A stretch of DNA of 64,000 nt from UBA8919 sp041658185. GTDB taxonomy: Bacteria; Elusimicrobiota; UBA8919. Below the pieces are notes generated by a model. That model saw only the letters and a list, made by a program, of their open reading frames with translations, was not told where the DNA came from and did not search any database. Position numbers and translations under genes: made by a program. The stretch lies in contig JBBAAR010000007.1 of the NCBI GenBank assembly GCA_041658185.1, positions 62,001 through 126,000 on the forward strand. Reading direction: 5' to 3'. How positions within the stretch are numbered: the first letter of the stretch is position 1; every line of letters starts with the position of its first letter. Below, one piece after another: positions 46,979-56,089 of the stretch.

Positions 46979-48546
46979 GTGAAAATTTTAGTAAAGAAAC
47001 AAAAATAGCAAAATATATCGGTTATGTTTCCGCGGGAACTATGTTTTCTAGAATTGCCGGGTACATCCGTGATATGCTGGTCGGGTGGCTTTTCGGCGCA
47101 GGATTGTCTGCAGATGCTTTTTATGCTGCTTTGAGAATTCCCAATCTTTTCAGACGGCTTTTGGGCGAGGGTGCACTATCATCTTCGTTCGTTCCTATCT
47201 TTAGTGAATATCTGGCGACAAAAGAAAAAAAAGAAACTGAAAAACTTTTTAATGCGGTGTTTACAACGCTTACATTTGTCCTTTTAATCGTGTGTGTTTT
47301 TGGAATGATATTCGCACCGCAGATAACAAAACTTATTGCCTACGGATTTGAAAAAAATCCGGAAAAACTTTCTTTAACCATTACTCTTACCCGACTGATG
47401 TTTCCGTTTTTACTTTTTATATGTCTTGCGGCATTTTTACTTGCCGTTTTAAACTCGCTAAAACTTTTTTTTATACCCGCAGTAGCACCGTCTTTCTTAT
47501 CAGTTTCCGAAATTGTCTTTATTATAGGGATTGCCCCGCTTTTGATAAAAGAAAATCAGATTAAAGGACTCGCAGTTGCGGTTGTCGTCGGCGGACTATT
47601 GCAATTTTTAATTCAGATACCGGCCATTAAAAGAAGCGGCTTTAATTTCAAACCCGTAATTAATTTCAATCATCCCGGGTTAAAACAGATATTTTTTTTA
47701 ATGATACCCGCTATGTGGGGGATATCAATTGACCAGGTCAATGCTTTTGTGGATACGATTTGTGCATCATTTCTGACGGAAGGAAGCGTAACGGCACTTT
47801 ACTATTCAAACCGTCTGATGCAACTGCCTCTGGCACTTTTCGGAATTGCCGTTGCGTCAGTTTCACTGCCTTTGATGTCGGCAAGCGTTTCAAAAAAAGA
47901 TAATCAGGGAATGAAGGACATGCTCGCATTCTCAATAAAAATATCTTCATTGGCAATTTTACCGGCGATGGCGGGACTTATTATTCTCGGAAAACCGATG
48001 ATAACCCTTCTTTTTCAACACGGTAAATTTGACGAAACCGCAACAGTGCTGACCAATTCCGCATTGATTTTTTATTCTATCGGGCTGCCCGCTTTCAGTT
48101 ATGTAAAAATTTTTGCCGGCGGATTTTATTCTATGAAGGAAACCAAAACACCGGTAAAAATCGCAACAATGTGTATGCTGTTGAATGCAGTGTTAAATAT
48201 CATTTTAATGAAACCGATGGGGGTGGGCGGGCTGGCACTTGCAACAGCCGTATCCTCTTGGGCAAATGCGGTTTTTCTTTTCGTGTCGCTTAGAAAAAGA
48301 ATAGGCGGCTTCGGCGGAAGAAAAATATTTCTGTCGCTTGTTAAAATAATTTCAGCAACTTCGGTAATGACTGTCGTCTGTTATATTCTTTCCGTCTATG
48401 TAATCAAAAATCTTTTTTTAAATGTGTTTGGAACGATTATTATCGGACTTATTCTTTATCTTTTGATGGCAAAATTGCTGAAAATCAACGAAATGAAATC
48501 GGTATGGTCTATTATCAAAAAAGAAGAACCTTCGTTAGATGAATGA
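46972..48546 (+). CDS. murJ: Lipid II flippase
   Basis: 524 residues with about 14 helices. GTMFSRIAGYIRDMLVGWLF, GAGLSADAFYAALRIPNLFR and RLLGEGALSSSFVPIFSEY are MurJ/MviN signatures. Divergent from rpsT with a 30-bp gap. No clear ribosome site. Moves lipid II across the inner membrane. Overlaps uvrC by 8 bp. Confidence 0.95.
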   Translation: MSSENFSKETKIAKYIGYVSAGTMFSRIAGYIRDMLVGWLFGAGLSADAFYAALRIPNLFRRLLGEGALSSSFVPIFSEYLATKEKKETEKLFNAVFTTLTFVLLIVCVFGMIFAPQITKLIAYGFEKNPEKLSLTITLTRLMFPFLLFICLAAFLLAVLNSLKLFFIPAVAPSFLSVSEIVFIIGIAPLLIKENQIKGLAVAVVVGGLLQFLIQIPAIKRSGFNFKPVINFNHPGLKQIFFLMIPAMWGISIDQVNAFVDTICASFLTEGSVTALYYSNRLMQLPLALFGIAVASVSLPLMSASVSKKDNQGMKDMLAFSIKISSLAILPAMAGLIILGKPMITLLFQHGKFDETATVLTNSALIFYSIGLPAFSYVKIFAGGFYSMKETKTPVKIATMCMLLNAVLNIILMKPMGVGGLALATAVSSWANAVFLFVSLRKRIGGFGGRKIFLSLVKIISATSVMTVVCYILSVYVIKNLFLNVFGTIIIGLILYLLMAKLLKINEMKSVWSIIKKEEPSLDE

Positions 48547-50587
48547 TTCCCTGATAAACAAATTGGACAACCTTCCTAAACTTCCCGGCGTCTACATAAT
48601 GAGGGACTTATCCGGCAGAATAATTTATGTAGGCAAAGCCACTTCCTTGAAATCGCGGGTGAGGTCATACTTTATTGATACGGAAAAATCACTAAAGAAT
48701 TCACTGCTTATTAAAACAATTAAAAGCATTGATTATATTTTGACGACCAATGTTAAGGAAGCACTGGTTTTGGAAGAATCCTTAATAAAAAGATTTCAGC
48801 CGAAATATAATGTAATGTGGAAAGATGACAAACGGTATCCGTATATTAAAATTACCGACGAAAAATTTCCGTTTTTAAATATAGTGCGAACTAAAAAAAA
48901 TGACGGCAAAATTTATTTTGGACCTTATCCCGATGCCGACGATATGAAAAAAACATTAAGGATTACTCAAAAGATTTTTGGGTTGCGGCCGTGCAGATAT
49001 AATCTTGAAAAACGGAAAAAAGAATGTCTGTACTATTTTATAAAAAAATGTCAGGCGCCTTGTATAGGAAAAATAAGCGAAAAAGAATACTCTTACTTTA
49101 TCGGTAACGCAATAATGTTTTTAAGCGGCAAAAATCAAAAACTTTTGAAATCGCTTGAAAAAGAAATGACCGGCGCCAAAAAAAAATTGCGGTTTGAAGA
49201 AGCGGCAAAATTACGAAACATAATTTTTGCAATAAAAAACACGCTTGAAAAAATCAACATAAAAGAAATAACTCTTAAAGATATTTTAATTAATGCGGAC
49301 AGGGATGCCTACTTAAATGATTTGTCAAAATTACTTGAAAAAAAAATCGTAGGCAGGATTGAGGGCTTTGACATATCAAACATTTCCGGTAAATTTGCCG
49401 TAGGAGCAATGGTCGTTTTTACCGACGGCAAACCTGATAAAAAAGAATACAGGAAATTTCGGATAAAAACGGTAAATAAAATAGACGATTTCGCAATGTT
49501 AAGTGAAATTATAAAAAGAAGATTTTGTGGGTCGCTCGCACTAAAAACGGCAGCGCCTGATTTAATAATAATAGACGGCGGAAAAGGACAACTTTCATCT
49601 GCGGTTTCGGAATTAAAAAAATGCATCGACTTTTGTCGGGGTGCTGAAAATAAAATCCCGAAAATTATAGCGATTGCTAAAAAAAACGAAGAATTATTTT
49701 TTCCTGAAAATTCAAAAGCAATAATTTTATCAAAAAACTCATTGGCACTAAATCTGATAAAATATGTTCGCGACGAGGCACACAGGTTTGCTATTTCATA
49801 TCACAAATTGTTGAGAAAAAAATTATTACCGGTTATGCTTGTTTTTATTTTTATCTTGACAACACTTATTTTTGCAAGAGAAGGAATTATTATATTAAAA
49901 AACGGAAAACAGGTTAAAGGAAATATTATCATAAATGAAACCGGAAATTATACCGTTGAAACGAAAAAATGGTCTGTTATGTTTTCCAAAAAAGAAATTA
50001 AATCGGTAAGATATACAAGGCAGGAAAAATCGGACAGTTCAGACGATAAATTCGTCCAAAAAATGAAAAATACAAAAAAAATTCAGAGGAAAGAAATGTC
50101 TGAAGCAGCCAAAAAAAATTACGAATACGACCCGTTGATTTATTTTTATGCCGACAAATATAATCTTGACCCTGCGTTTGTCAAGGCGGTAATTGAAGCG
50201 GAATCAAATTTCAATCCGAACGATGTCTCATGCAAAGGTGCTGTAGGCCTTATGCAACTTATGCCCCGGACGGCTGACGGACTAAAAGTTAATCCGAATG
50301 ATGTTGAAGAAAACATAGACGGGGGAACAAAATATCTTAATTACATGTATGAGAAATTCGGCGACCTACGGCTTGCTCTTGCAGGATACAATGCCGGTCC
50401 GAATGCGGTAAAAAAATATGGAAAAAAAATTCCGCCTTACAAAGAGACGCAGAATTATGTAGAAAAAGTTTTGCAAAATTACCAAAAACACAAGTCTGAC
50501 AAACAAATGTGGTACTTTGTAGATGACAAGGGTTGTTTTCATATTTCTGACAGTCCAAAAGATAAAAGATATACAAGAATGAAATGA
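48539..50587 (+). CDS. uvrC: UvrC fused in frame to an exported lytic transglycosylase
   Basis: 682 residues. UvrC part (1-~426): GIY-YIG nuclease LPGVYIMRDLSGRIIYVGKA, UVR motif region LRFEEAAKLRNII, and the RNase H-like nuclease with Asp in GFDISNISG, Asp in LIIIDGGKGQLS and His in RDEAHRFAISYH. The helix-hairpin-helix end is missing. From residue ~427 a signal peptide-like LLPVMLVFIFILTTLIFA begins, then a small beta domain (IIILKNGKQVKGNI), an SLT domain (FVKAVIEAESNFNPNDVSCK, GLMQLMPRTADGL, AGYNAGPNAV) and a YFVDDKGCFHISDSP tail. TTG codons at 49808 and 49811 could start a separate secreted enzyme. Confidence 0.85.
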   Translation: MNDSLINKLDNLPKLPGVYIMRDLSGRIIYVGKATSLKSRVRSYFIDTEKSLKNSLLIKTIKSIDYILTTNVKEALVLEESLIKRFQPKYNVMWKDDKRYPYIKITDEKFPFLNIVRTKKNDGKIYFGPYPDADDMKKTLRITQKIFGLRPCRYNLEKRKKECLYYFIKKCQAPCIGKISEKEYSYFIGNAIMFLSGKNQKLLKSLEKEMTGAKKKLRFEEAAKLRNIIFAIKNTLEKINIKEITLKDILINADRDAYLNDLSKLLEKKIVGRIEGFDISNISGKFAVGAMVVFTDGKPDKKEYRKFRIKTVNKIDDFAMLSEIIKRRFCGSLALKTAAPDLIIIDGGKGQLSSAVSELKKCIDFCRGAENKIPKIIAIAKKNEELFFPENSKAIILSKNSLALNLIKYVRDEAHRFAISYHKLLRKKLLPVMLVFIFILTTLIFAREGIIILKNGKQVKGNIIINETGNYTVETKKWSVMFSKKEIKSVRYTRQEKSDSSDDKFVQKMKNTKKIQRKEMSEAAKKNYEYDPLIYFYADKYNLDPAFVKAVIEAESNFNPNDVSCKGAVGLMQLMPRTADGLKVNPNDVEENIDGGTKYLNYMYEKFGDLRLALAGYNAGPNAVKKYGKKIPPYKETQNYVEKVLQNYQKHKSDKQMWYFVDDKGCFHISDSPKDKRYTRMK

Positions 50588-50934
50588 CAAAATCGAAGAT
50601 CCCGCGAGCGGGGCAATTTCTGATAAAAAAAATTAAAAATTCAAATTATCCAGAATTTTATAAAAAGGTCTGGCTGGAATGTCTTAAAATAAAAATGGGA
50701 CAAATGTCCTATTATTCAGAAATTGCTATAAGAATCGGTCACCCAAAGTCAGCCAGAGCCGTTGGAAACGCACTTGGCAAAAATCCTTTTGCACCGGATG
50801 TCCCCTGCCACAGAGTTATCAGAAAAACAGGGGGGATTGGCGGATATTCGGGCGGAGTTAATAAAAAAAATAAACTTCTTAAAGAAGAAAAACTAAGGAT
50901 TATCAAACGGCAAAAAAACATCATTAAACTTTAA
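50584..50934 (+). CDS. O6-alkylguanine-DNA alkyltransferase-like protein
   Basis: 116 residues, the C-terminal domain only. KKVWLECLKIKMGQMSYYSE resembles the DNA-binding helix-turn-helix, and the active-site Cys is in VPCHRVI, with GYSGGVNKKNKLLKEE following. MGMT/Ogt domain or alkyltransferase-like. Overlaps the fusion gene by ATGA. A GACAAATGTC palindrome lies at 50697-50709. Confidence 0.88.
   Translation: MTKSKIPRAGQFLIKKIKNSNYPEFYKKVWLECLKIKMGQMSYYSEIAIRIGHPKSARAVGNALGKNPFAPDVPCHRVIRKTGGIGGYSGGVNKKNKLLKEEKLRIIKRQKNIIKL
50697..50709 (+). repeat. GGGACAAATGTCC palindrome in the alkyltransferase gene
   Basis: Same core as at 22966; encodes GQMS. Confidence 0.5.
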
Positions 50935-50978
50935 TGTCTTACCTCAGAAAAAATAAATTTTAAAATTGTATTTTTTAC

Positions 50979-51006
50979 TTGACAAGTTTTTTTATTTTTG
51001 TATAAT
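50979..51006 (+). promoter_or_regulatory. Promoter of the cold-shock gene
   Basis: TTGACA (50979-50984), 16-bp spacer, TATAAT (51001-51006). Leader of about 47 bases with AAGGAGG at 51043-51049. Confidence 0.85.
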
Positions 51007-51059
51007 TACAAATGTGCGGTTAAATCAGCACAGAATGTTAGTAAGGAGGAACAAAGTAG

Positions 51060-51260
51060 ATGCTTGGTAAAGTAAAGTGGTTCAATGACTCCAAGGGTTA
51101 CGGCTTCTTGGCGAAAGACGATGGTTCAGGTGATGTGTTCGTTCACTTTTCGGCTATCGGCGGCGATGGATTCAAATCGTTAGCTGAAGGCGATGCAGTA
51201 GAATTTGATGTTGTGGATTCTGATAAAGGTCCTAAAGCAGCAAATGTAAAAAAGGTATAA
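51060..51260 (+). CDS. Cold-shock domain protein
   Basis: 66 residues, a single cold-shock domain. RNP1 KGYGFL and RNP2 VFVHFSAI are present with KVKWFNDSKGYG. Own promoter and own terminator, so monocistronic. Binds single-stranded RNA as a chaperone. Confidence 0.96.
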   Translation: MLGKVKWFNDSKGYGFLAKDDGSGDVFVHFSAIGGDGFKSLAEGDAVEFDVVDSDKGPKAANVKKV

Positions 51261-51280
51261 TGAACATATAAAAACTAAAA

Positions 51281-51313
51281 AGCCCGTCCCGACTAAATCG
51301 GGATGGGTTTTTT
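51281..51313 (+). terminator. Rho-independent terminator of the cold-shock gene
   Basis: CCCGTCCCGA (51283-51292) pairs with TCGGGATGGG (51298-51307), followed by TTTTTT. The core CCCGACTAAATCGGG resembles the palindrome at 5145-5160, so a dispersed palindrome may have been co-opted as terminator. Confidence 0.88.
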
Positions 51314-51314
51314 A

Positions 51315-51343
51315 TTTACAAATTCAAAAAAATTTTGTAGAAT
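51315..51343 (+). promoter_or_regulatory. Promoter of secA, leaderless arrangement
   Basis: TTTACA (51315-51320), 17-bp spacer, TAGAAT (51338-51343), then 7 bases to ATG 51351. The same -10 box as rpsT. Starts right after the terminator. Confidence 0.72.
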
Positions 51344-51350
51344 ATCTAAT

Positions 51351-53960
51351 ATGATAGATTATATTTTCAGAAAAATTTTCGGCACGAAATCGGAAAGGGA
51401 TATAAAAAAAATATTGCCGATTATTTCTCAGATAAATTCTTATGAAGAAGAAATTAAAAAATTATCCGATGATTCGCTTAAACTGAAAACGAACGAATTC
51501 AAAAACCGTCTAATACTCGGCGAGACAATTGAACAAATACTGCCCGAGGCGTTTGCCGTCGTCCGTGAGGCGTCAAAACGGACAATCGGATTAAGACATT
51601 TTGATGTCCAGATTATGGGGGGAATAATTCTTTATCAGGGAAAAATCGCTGAGATGAAAACCGGCGAAGGTAAAACTCTCGTTGCAACACTTCCGACATA
51701 TCTTAATTCACTCTCCGGAAAAGGCGTTCATATAATTACCGTCAACGATTATCTCGCAAAAAGAGACCGTTTCTGGATGGGGCCCGTTTATGAATTTTTG
51801 GGTTTAACCGTAGGGTATCTTCAGCATGATATATCTGATGAAGAAAGAAAAAAAATGTATCAATGCGATGTCACATTCGTTACTAACTCGGAAATCGGAT
51901 TTGATTATCTTCGCGATAATATGAAACGCTCAAAAGAAGAAAGGGTCTTGCGCGAACTTAATTATGCGATTGTGGACGAGGTTGACTCAATTTTGGTTGA
52001 CGAGGCGAGAACGCCTTTGATTATTTCCGGTCCTGCTGAAGAATCAACAGACAAGTATTACATCATAAACCGGGTGATGCCTCATCTCAAAGGAAAATTT
52101 ATAACCGAGGCAGAAGAAATTGACGCAAAATATCAGGGAGTTGATTTGTCCGTCGGGTTTGACTACATCATTGACGAAAAAAATCATACCGCTACGCTTA
52201 CTCAACAGGGTGTGGCAAAATGTGAAAAAATGCTCGGAATAAAAAATCTTTACGACGATGTTCAGTCGGAATGGGTTCATCATATAAATCAGGCATTGAA
52301 AGCACACAACCTTTTCAAAAGGGATGTTGATTATGTCGTTAAAGAGGGTGAGGTAATAATTGTTGACGAATTTACAGGCCGCTTGATGCCGGGAAGACGC
52401 TGGTCCGAAGGACTCCACCAGGCAGTTGAAGCAAAAGAAAATTTGAGAATCGCCGAGGAAAACCAGACGCTTGCAACAATCACCTACCAGAACTTTTTCA
52501 AACTTTATAAAAAACTTGCTGGAATGACAGGCACCGCTATGACGGAAGCGGGTGAGTTCTGGCATATCTACAAATTAGACGTCGTTGAAATACCGACAAA
52601 TAAACCGATGCGGCGAGATGATTTTCCGGATTTAATTTATAGAACTGAAAAAGAAAAATACGAAGCAATCTTAAATGAGATTGAAGAACTTTATAAACTG
52701 GGCAGACCGGTATTGGTCGGAACACGCTCAATAGAGAAAAATGAAAAACTTTCCGCTATGCTGAAAAAACGCGGCGTACCGCATCAGTTATTAAACGCAA
52801 AATACCACGAGCAGGAAGCGCAGATTATCACGCAGGCAGGACGGAAAAAAGGAGTCACCGTCGCGACAAATATGGCAGGACGGGGAACCGATATTGTTTT
52901 AGGCGGAAACCCGCCTGATATAGCAGAACAGGAAGAAGTAAAAAAATTAGGCGGACTCCATATCCTCGGAACAGAAAGACACGAAGCGAGAAGAATTGAC
53001 AATCAGTTGAGAGGCCGCGGCGGCAGACAGGGCGATATGGGTAGTTCAAGATTTTTTCTTTCGCTGGAAGATGAACTTATGCGGCTGTTCGGCTCGGACA
53101 GAATTTCTCCTATAATGGAAAAATTGGGTATGAAAGAAGGCGAAGTCATAGAACACCCTCTTGTTTCCCGTGCTATTGAAAACGCCCAGCGAAAAGTTGA
53201 GGAAATGAATTTTGAAATACGAAAAAATCTTTTACAATACGACAATGTAATGAGCAAACAGCGCGAGGTTATTTACGCTTTAAGAAATTCTATTTTAGAA
53301 GGTGCGGATATTTCGGGAAAAATATGGGAGATGATAAACGAGACGGTTGAAGAAAAACTTGAAATTTACTGTCCAAAAAAAATATATCCGGAAAATTGGG
53401 AAACGGAGACGATTTCGGTTTGGCTCAACAGAACTTTCGGGCTTAATTTAAAATTATCAAAAGAGGACTTGGTCGCATTAAATCAGGAATCATTCAAGGA
53501 CTTATTAACGGAAAAAATAAAAAACATCTACAATCAGCGGGAAGCGGAATTCACAAAAGAAATTTATGAGAACATAGAAAAACAGGTAATGCTTCAGGTT
53601 ATTGATAACGCTTGGAAAAATCATCTTTACGACTTGGACCAATTACGCAAGGGTGTGGGACTGCGGGCTTACGGGCAAAAAGACCCGCTGGTTGAATACA
53701 AAAAAGAATCTCTTTCACTTTTTATGACGATGATGGACCGTATCCGCGAGGAAACGGTTGAATACGTTTTCAGGGTTCAAGTGATGCCACAGCCAAAAAT
53801 TCGGCAGGCACCGATTTCTTTAGGCACTCAAAAATTCCAACCGGGCCAACCTTTACAAAAATCAGAATCCGAAATTCCCTCTATGCCAAAAAAAATCGGC
53901 AGAAACGACCCCTGTCCATGCGGGAGCGGAAAAAAATACAAAAAGTGCTGTGGAAAATGA
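51351..53960 (+). CDS. secA: Preprotein translocase ATPase SecA
   Basis: 869 residues from ATG 51351; an in-frame ATG at 51303 lies in the upstream terminator. Walker A KTGEGKTLVATLP, DEAD-like DEVDSILVDEARTPL, GRLMPGRRWSEGLHQAVEAK, NMAGRGTDIVLGG and QLRGRGGRQGD are present. C-terminal zinc motif CPCGSGKKYKKCC. Drives Sec export, needed for the many secreted proteins here. Overlaps the next gene by ATGA. Confidence 0.97.
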   Translation: MIDYIFRKIFGTKSERDIKKILPIISQINSYEEEIKKLSDDSLKLKTNEFKNRLILGETIEQILPEAFAVVREASKRTIGLRHFDVQIMGGIILYQGKIAEMKTGEGKTLVATLPTYLNSLSGKGVHIITVNDYLAKRDRFWMGPVYEFLGLTVGYLQHDISDEERKKMYQCDVTFVTNSEIGFDYLRDNMKRSKEERVLRELNYAIVDEVDSILVDEARTPLIISGPAEESTDKYYIINRVMPHLKGKFITEAEEIDAKYQGVDLSVGFDYIIDEKNHTATLTQQGVAKCEKMLGIKNLYDDVQSEWVHHINQALKAHNLFKRDVDYVVKEGEVIIVDEFTGRLMPGRRWSEGLHQAVEAKENLRIAEENQTLATITYQNFFKLYKKLAGMTGTAMTEAGEFWHIYKLDVVEIPTNKPMRRDDFPDLIYRTEKEKYEAILNEIEELYKLGRPVLVGTRSIEKNEKLSAMLKKRGVPHQLLNAKYHEQEAQIITQAGRKKGVTVATNMAGRGTDIVLGGNPPDIAEQEEVKKLGGLHILGTERHEARRIDNQLRGRGGRQGDMGSSRFFLSLEDELMRLFGSDRISPIMEKLGMKEGEVIEHPLVSRAIENAQRKVEEMNFEIRKNLLQYDNVMSKQREVIYALRNSILEGADISGKIWEMINETVEEKLEIYCPKKIYPENWETETISVWLNRTFGLNLKLSKEDLVALNQESFKDLLTEKIKNIYNQREAEFTKEIYENIEKQVMLQVIDNAWKNHLYDLDQLRKGVGLRAYGQKDPLVEYKKESLSLFMTMMDRIREETVEYVFRVQVMPQPKIRQAPISLGTQKFQPGQPLQKSESEIPSMPKKIGRNDPCPCGSGKKYKKCCGK

Positions 53961-54844
53961 AAGATATTATTAAAATAATTTTTTTTATATTGCTATTTAA
54001 TACATTCAGTTCAAACACTAATGTTTTTAGTAGTGAAATTACACTTCCTTTTGAACTAAAGGGGGATATTGATAATGATACTATTGAAGAAACTATTAAA
54101 ATATCTAAAAATGATAAAGATAAATATGATTTTACCGCAATTTTTGAAATCATAAAAAATAACGAAATACTATATTCTGATATTTGTGGTCATAGGATTT
54201 TTCAGTGCTCAATAGAAAATCTTAAAAAGAAAGAAAAAGCAATATTTTTATTTTCATGGGCAACCAATGCATCTGGTACTGGTGTTGATGTCATCAGATG
54301 GAATGGGAAAAAATATGAAAAGATTTTTACTCAACAAACTTGGACAGCTCGTATTGAGAAGTTAGGAAAAAATTCTAAAAAACAAATACTACTTAAAAAT
54401 AGATATGATATACCTAAAATATACGAGTATGATGAAATACTTGATAAGTTTATTAGGGTTGACATGAATTATCCAGAAATTTATCATAAAATAATAAAAG
54501 AAATTGAAGAAAAACTCAAAACATATGAGAACCCATCTCCAGAATCTTATGTGGCAATGTTACAAAATGTAAAATGTTATTTGGTTTTAAGAAATTATAA
54601 GCAAGTTGAAAATTTGTGTAAAAACTATTATGAAAGAGAAAATAAAATAGATGAATGGAAAGAACTAAAATTAAATATAAAAAATGATTGTAAGACATAT
54701 TTAACTAAGCGGGAAGAACTTATTAAAAAATATCGCAGTGATGATGAAAATCATTTAATCAGTATGTATTTAAATGATAATGACGACTATAGAATTTTGA
54801 TGTATAAATTAGAAATGATAAAAACAGGCTGGAAGGAATATTAA
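53957..54844 (+). CDS. AT-rich exported protein of unknown function
   Basis: 295 residues from ATG 53957, coupled to the secA stop. Signal peptide KDIIKIIFFILLFNTFSSNT. The mature part has LPFELKGDIDNDTIEETIKI, a pattern like FG-GAP/VCBS-like (GDxDNDxxxE) segments, then helical regions rich in K/E/N. Base composition is markedly A+T-rich relative to secA, suggesting separate origin. Confidence 0.6.
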   Translation: MKDIIKIIFFILLFNTFSSNTNVFSSEITLPFELKGDIDNDTIEETIKISKNDKDKYDFTAIFEIIKNNEILYSDICGHRIFQCSIENLKKKEKAIFLFSWATNASGTGVDVIRWNGKKYEKIFTQQTWTARIEKLGKNSKKQILLKNRYDIPKIYEYDEILDKFIRVDMNYPEIYHKIIKEIEEKLKTYENPSPESYVAMLQNVKCYLVLRNYKQVENLCKNYYERENKIDEWKELKLNIKNDCKTYLTKREELIKKYRSDDENHLISMYLNDNDDYRILMYKLEMIKTGWKEY

Positions 54845-54850
54845 TTAGAT

Positions 54851-55249
54851 ATGTTTCATAAAATTGAATTAAGCACACATCAAAATACAGAATTTGTTGA
54901 TGTTACAACGCAGGTTCAGAAAAAAATTTCGCAATCGGAAATTTCAGACGGTGTTTGCGTTGGTTTTGTTCCGCATACAACGGCAGGAATTACGATAAAT
55001 GAAAATGCTGACCCTGATGTTGTAAAAGATATTTTGATGATGCTTGACAAAAAAATTCCGCTTGACGATACCGGTTACAGACATTCGGAAGGCAATTCCG
55101 CCGCGCACATAAAAGCATCTATACTCGGCTCATCTGTTACTATAATTATTGAAAACGGAAAACTTCAGTTAGGCACTTGGCAGGAAATTTATTTCTGTGA
55201 ATTTGATGGACCCAGAAAAAGAGAGATTTGGGTAAAAATTATTTCTTGA
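54851..55249 (+). CDS. yjbQ: YjbQ/UPF0047 family enzyme
   Basis: 132 residues. GVCVGFVPHTTAGITINENA, YRHSEGNSAAHIKASILGSS and LGTWQEIYFCEFDGPRKREI are diagnostic of UPF0047, a family with secondary thiamine-phosphate synthase activity. Conserved His residues probably bind metal. Confidence 0.92.
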   Translation: MFHKIELSTHQNTEFVDVTTQVQKKISQSEISDGVCVGFVPHTTAGITINENADPDVVKDILMMLDKKIPLDDTGYRHSEGNSAAHIKASILGSSVTIIIENGKLQLGTWQEIYFCEFDGPRKREIWVKIIS

Positions 55250-55262
55250 ATAGACGGTAATA

Positions 55263-55292
55263 TATGACAAATGTCATATGACCTTTGTCATA
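55263..55292 (+). repeat. Overlapping TATGACAAATGTCATA / TATGACCTTTGTCATA palindromes
   Basis: Two 16-bp palindromes sharing TA (55263-55278 and 55277-55292), directly before the nadE ribosome site. Could act as operator or belong to the GACAAATGTC repeat family. Confidence 0.55.
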
Positions 55293-55303
55293 GAGGGTTG
55301 CTT

Positions 55304-56002
55304 ATGAATTGTGAACTTTTTGAGAAAAAAGTTATTATATGGTTAAAAACAAAACTAAAATCGGCAAAGAAATCAGGGTTTGTTGTCGGACTATCAGGTG
55401 GGGTTGATTCTGCGGTTGTTTCAGTTCTGTGCCGGAAGGCGATTGGCACGAAAAATATTCTTTGCCTAATTCTTCCCTGTCAATCACAAAAAACCGATAT
55501 TACAGATGCAAAAAAAGTTGCAAAAAAATTCGGATTAAAAACAGAGACGATTGATCTTACAAAAATTTATGAAAATTTAATCTGGATTCTACCGACGGCA
55601 AATAAACTCACACAGGCAAATCTTAAACCGAGATTACGAATGCTTACGCTTTATTACTTTGCCAATAAATTAAATTACATTGTTGCAGGAACGGGAAACA
55701 AATCGGAACTAACAATTGGTTATTTTACAAAATACGGCGACGGCGGAGTTGATATTCTTCCGCTCGGAGACCTCTATAAATCTGAAGTTCGCGGGTTGGC
55801 AAAATATCTTAAAGTCCCCGAAGAAATAATAACAAAACCGCCGACGGCAGGACTTTGGACGGGACAAACGGATGAAGGCGAAATAGGAATGACCTACGAC
55901 GAATTGGAATACAGATTAAAAAATAAAAAGCAGACGCAAAAATTAAAAAATCTAACCGCCAGAGCGAAACATAAACTGTCCCTTCCTGAAATTTTTAAAT
56001 AA
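55304..56002 (+). CDS. nadE: NH3-dependent NAD synthetase
   Basis: 232 residues from ATG 55304 (GAGGG 7 bases upstream; an upstream ATG at 55271 would lie inside the palindromes). The PP-loop GLSGGVDSAVVSVLC, AGTGNKSELTIGYFTKYGDGG and LPLGDLYKSEVRGLA are conserved. No glutaminase domain, so free ammonia is the donor. Final step of NAD synthesis. Confidence 0.94.
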   Translation: MNCELFEKKVIIWLKTKLKSAKKSGFVVGLSGGVDSAVVSVLCRKAIGTKNILCLILPCQSQKTDITDAKKVAKKFGLKTETIDLTKIYENLIWILPTANKLTQANLKPRLRMLTLYYFANKLNYIVAGTGNKSELTIGYFTKYGDGGVDILPLGDLYKSEVRGLAKYLKVPEEIITKPPTAGLWTGQTDEGEIGMTYDELEYRLKNKKQTQKLKNLTARAKHKLSLPEIFK

Positions 56003-56004
56003 AT

Positions 56005-56081
56005 GGTAACCACAGATGAACGCAGATAAGACAATAAAAGAATAATTCTACCTGCGAAAATCTGTGTGTATCTGCGGTTTC
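56005..56081 (+). repeat. ACCACAGATGAACGCAGAT-type inverted repeat
   Basis: GGTAACCACAGATGAACGCA at the left, TCTGTGTGTATCTGCGGTTT at the right; imperfect inverted arms. Fills the nadE-lnt spacer. Confidence 0.6.
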
Positions 56082-56089
56082 AAAAAATA

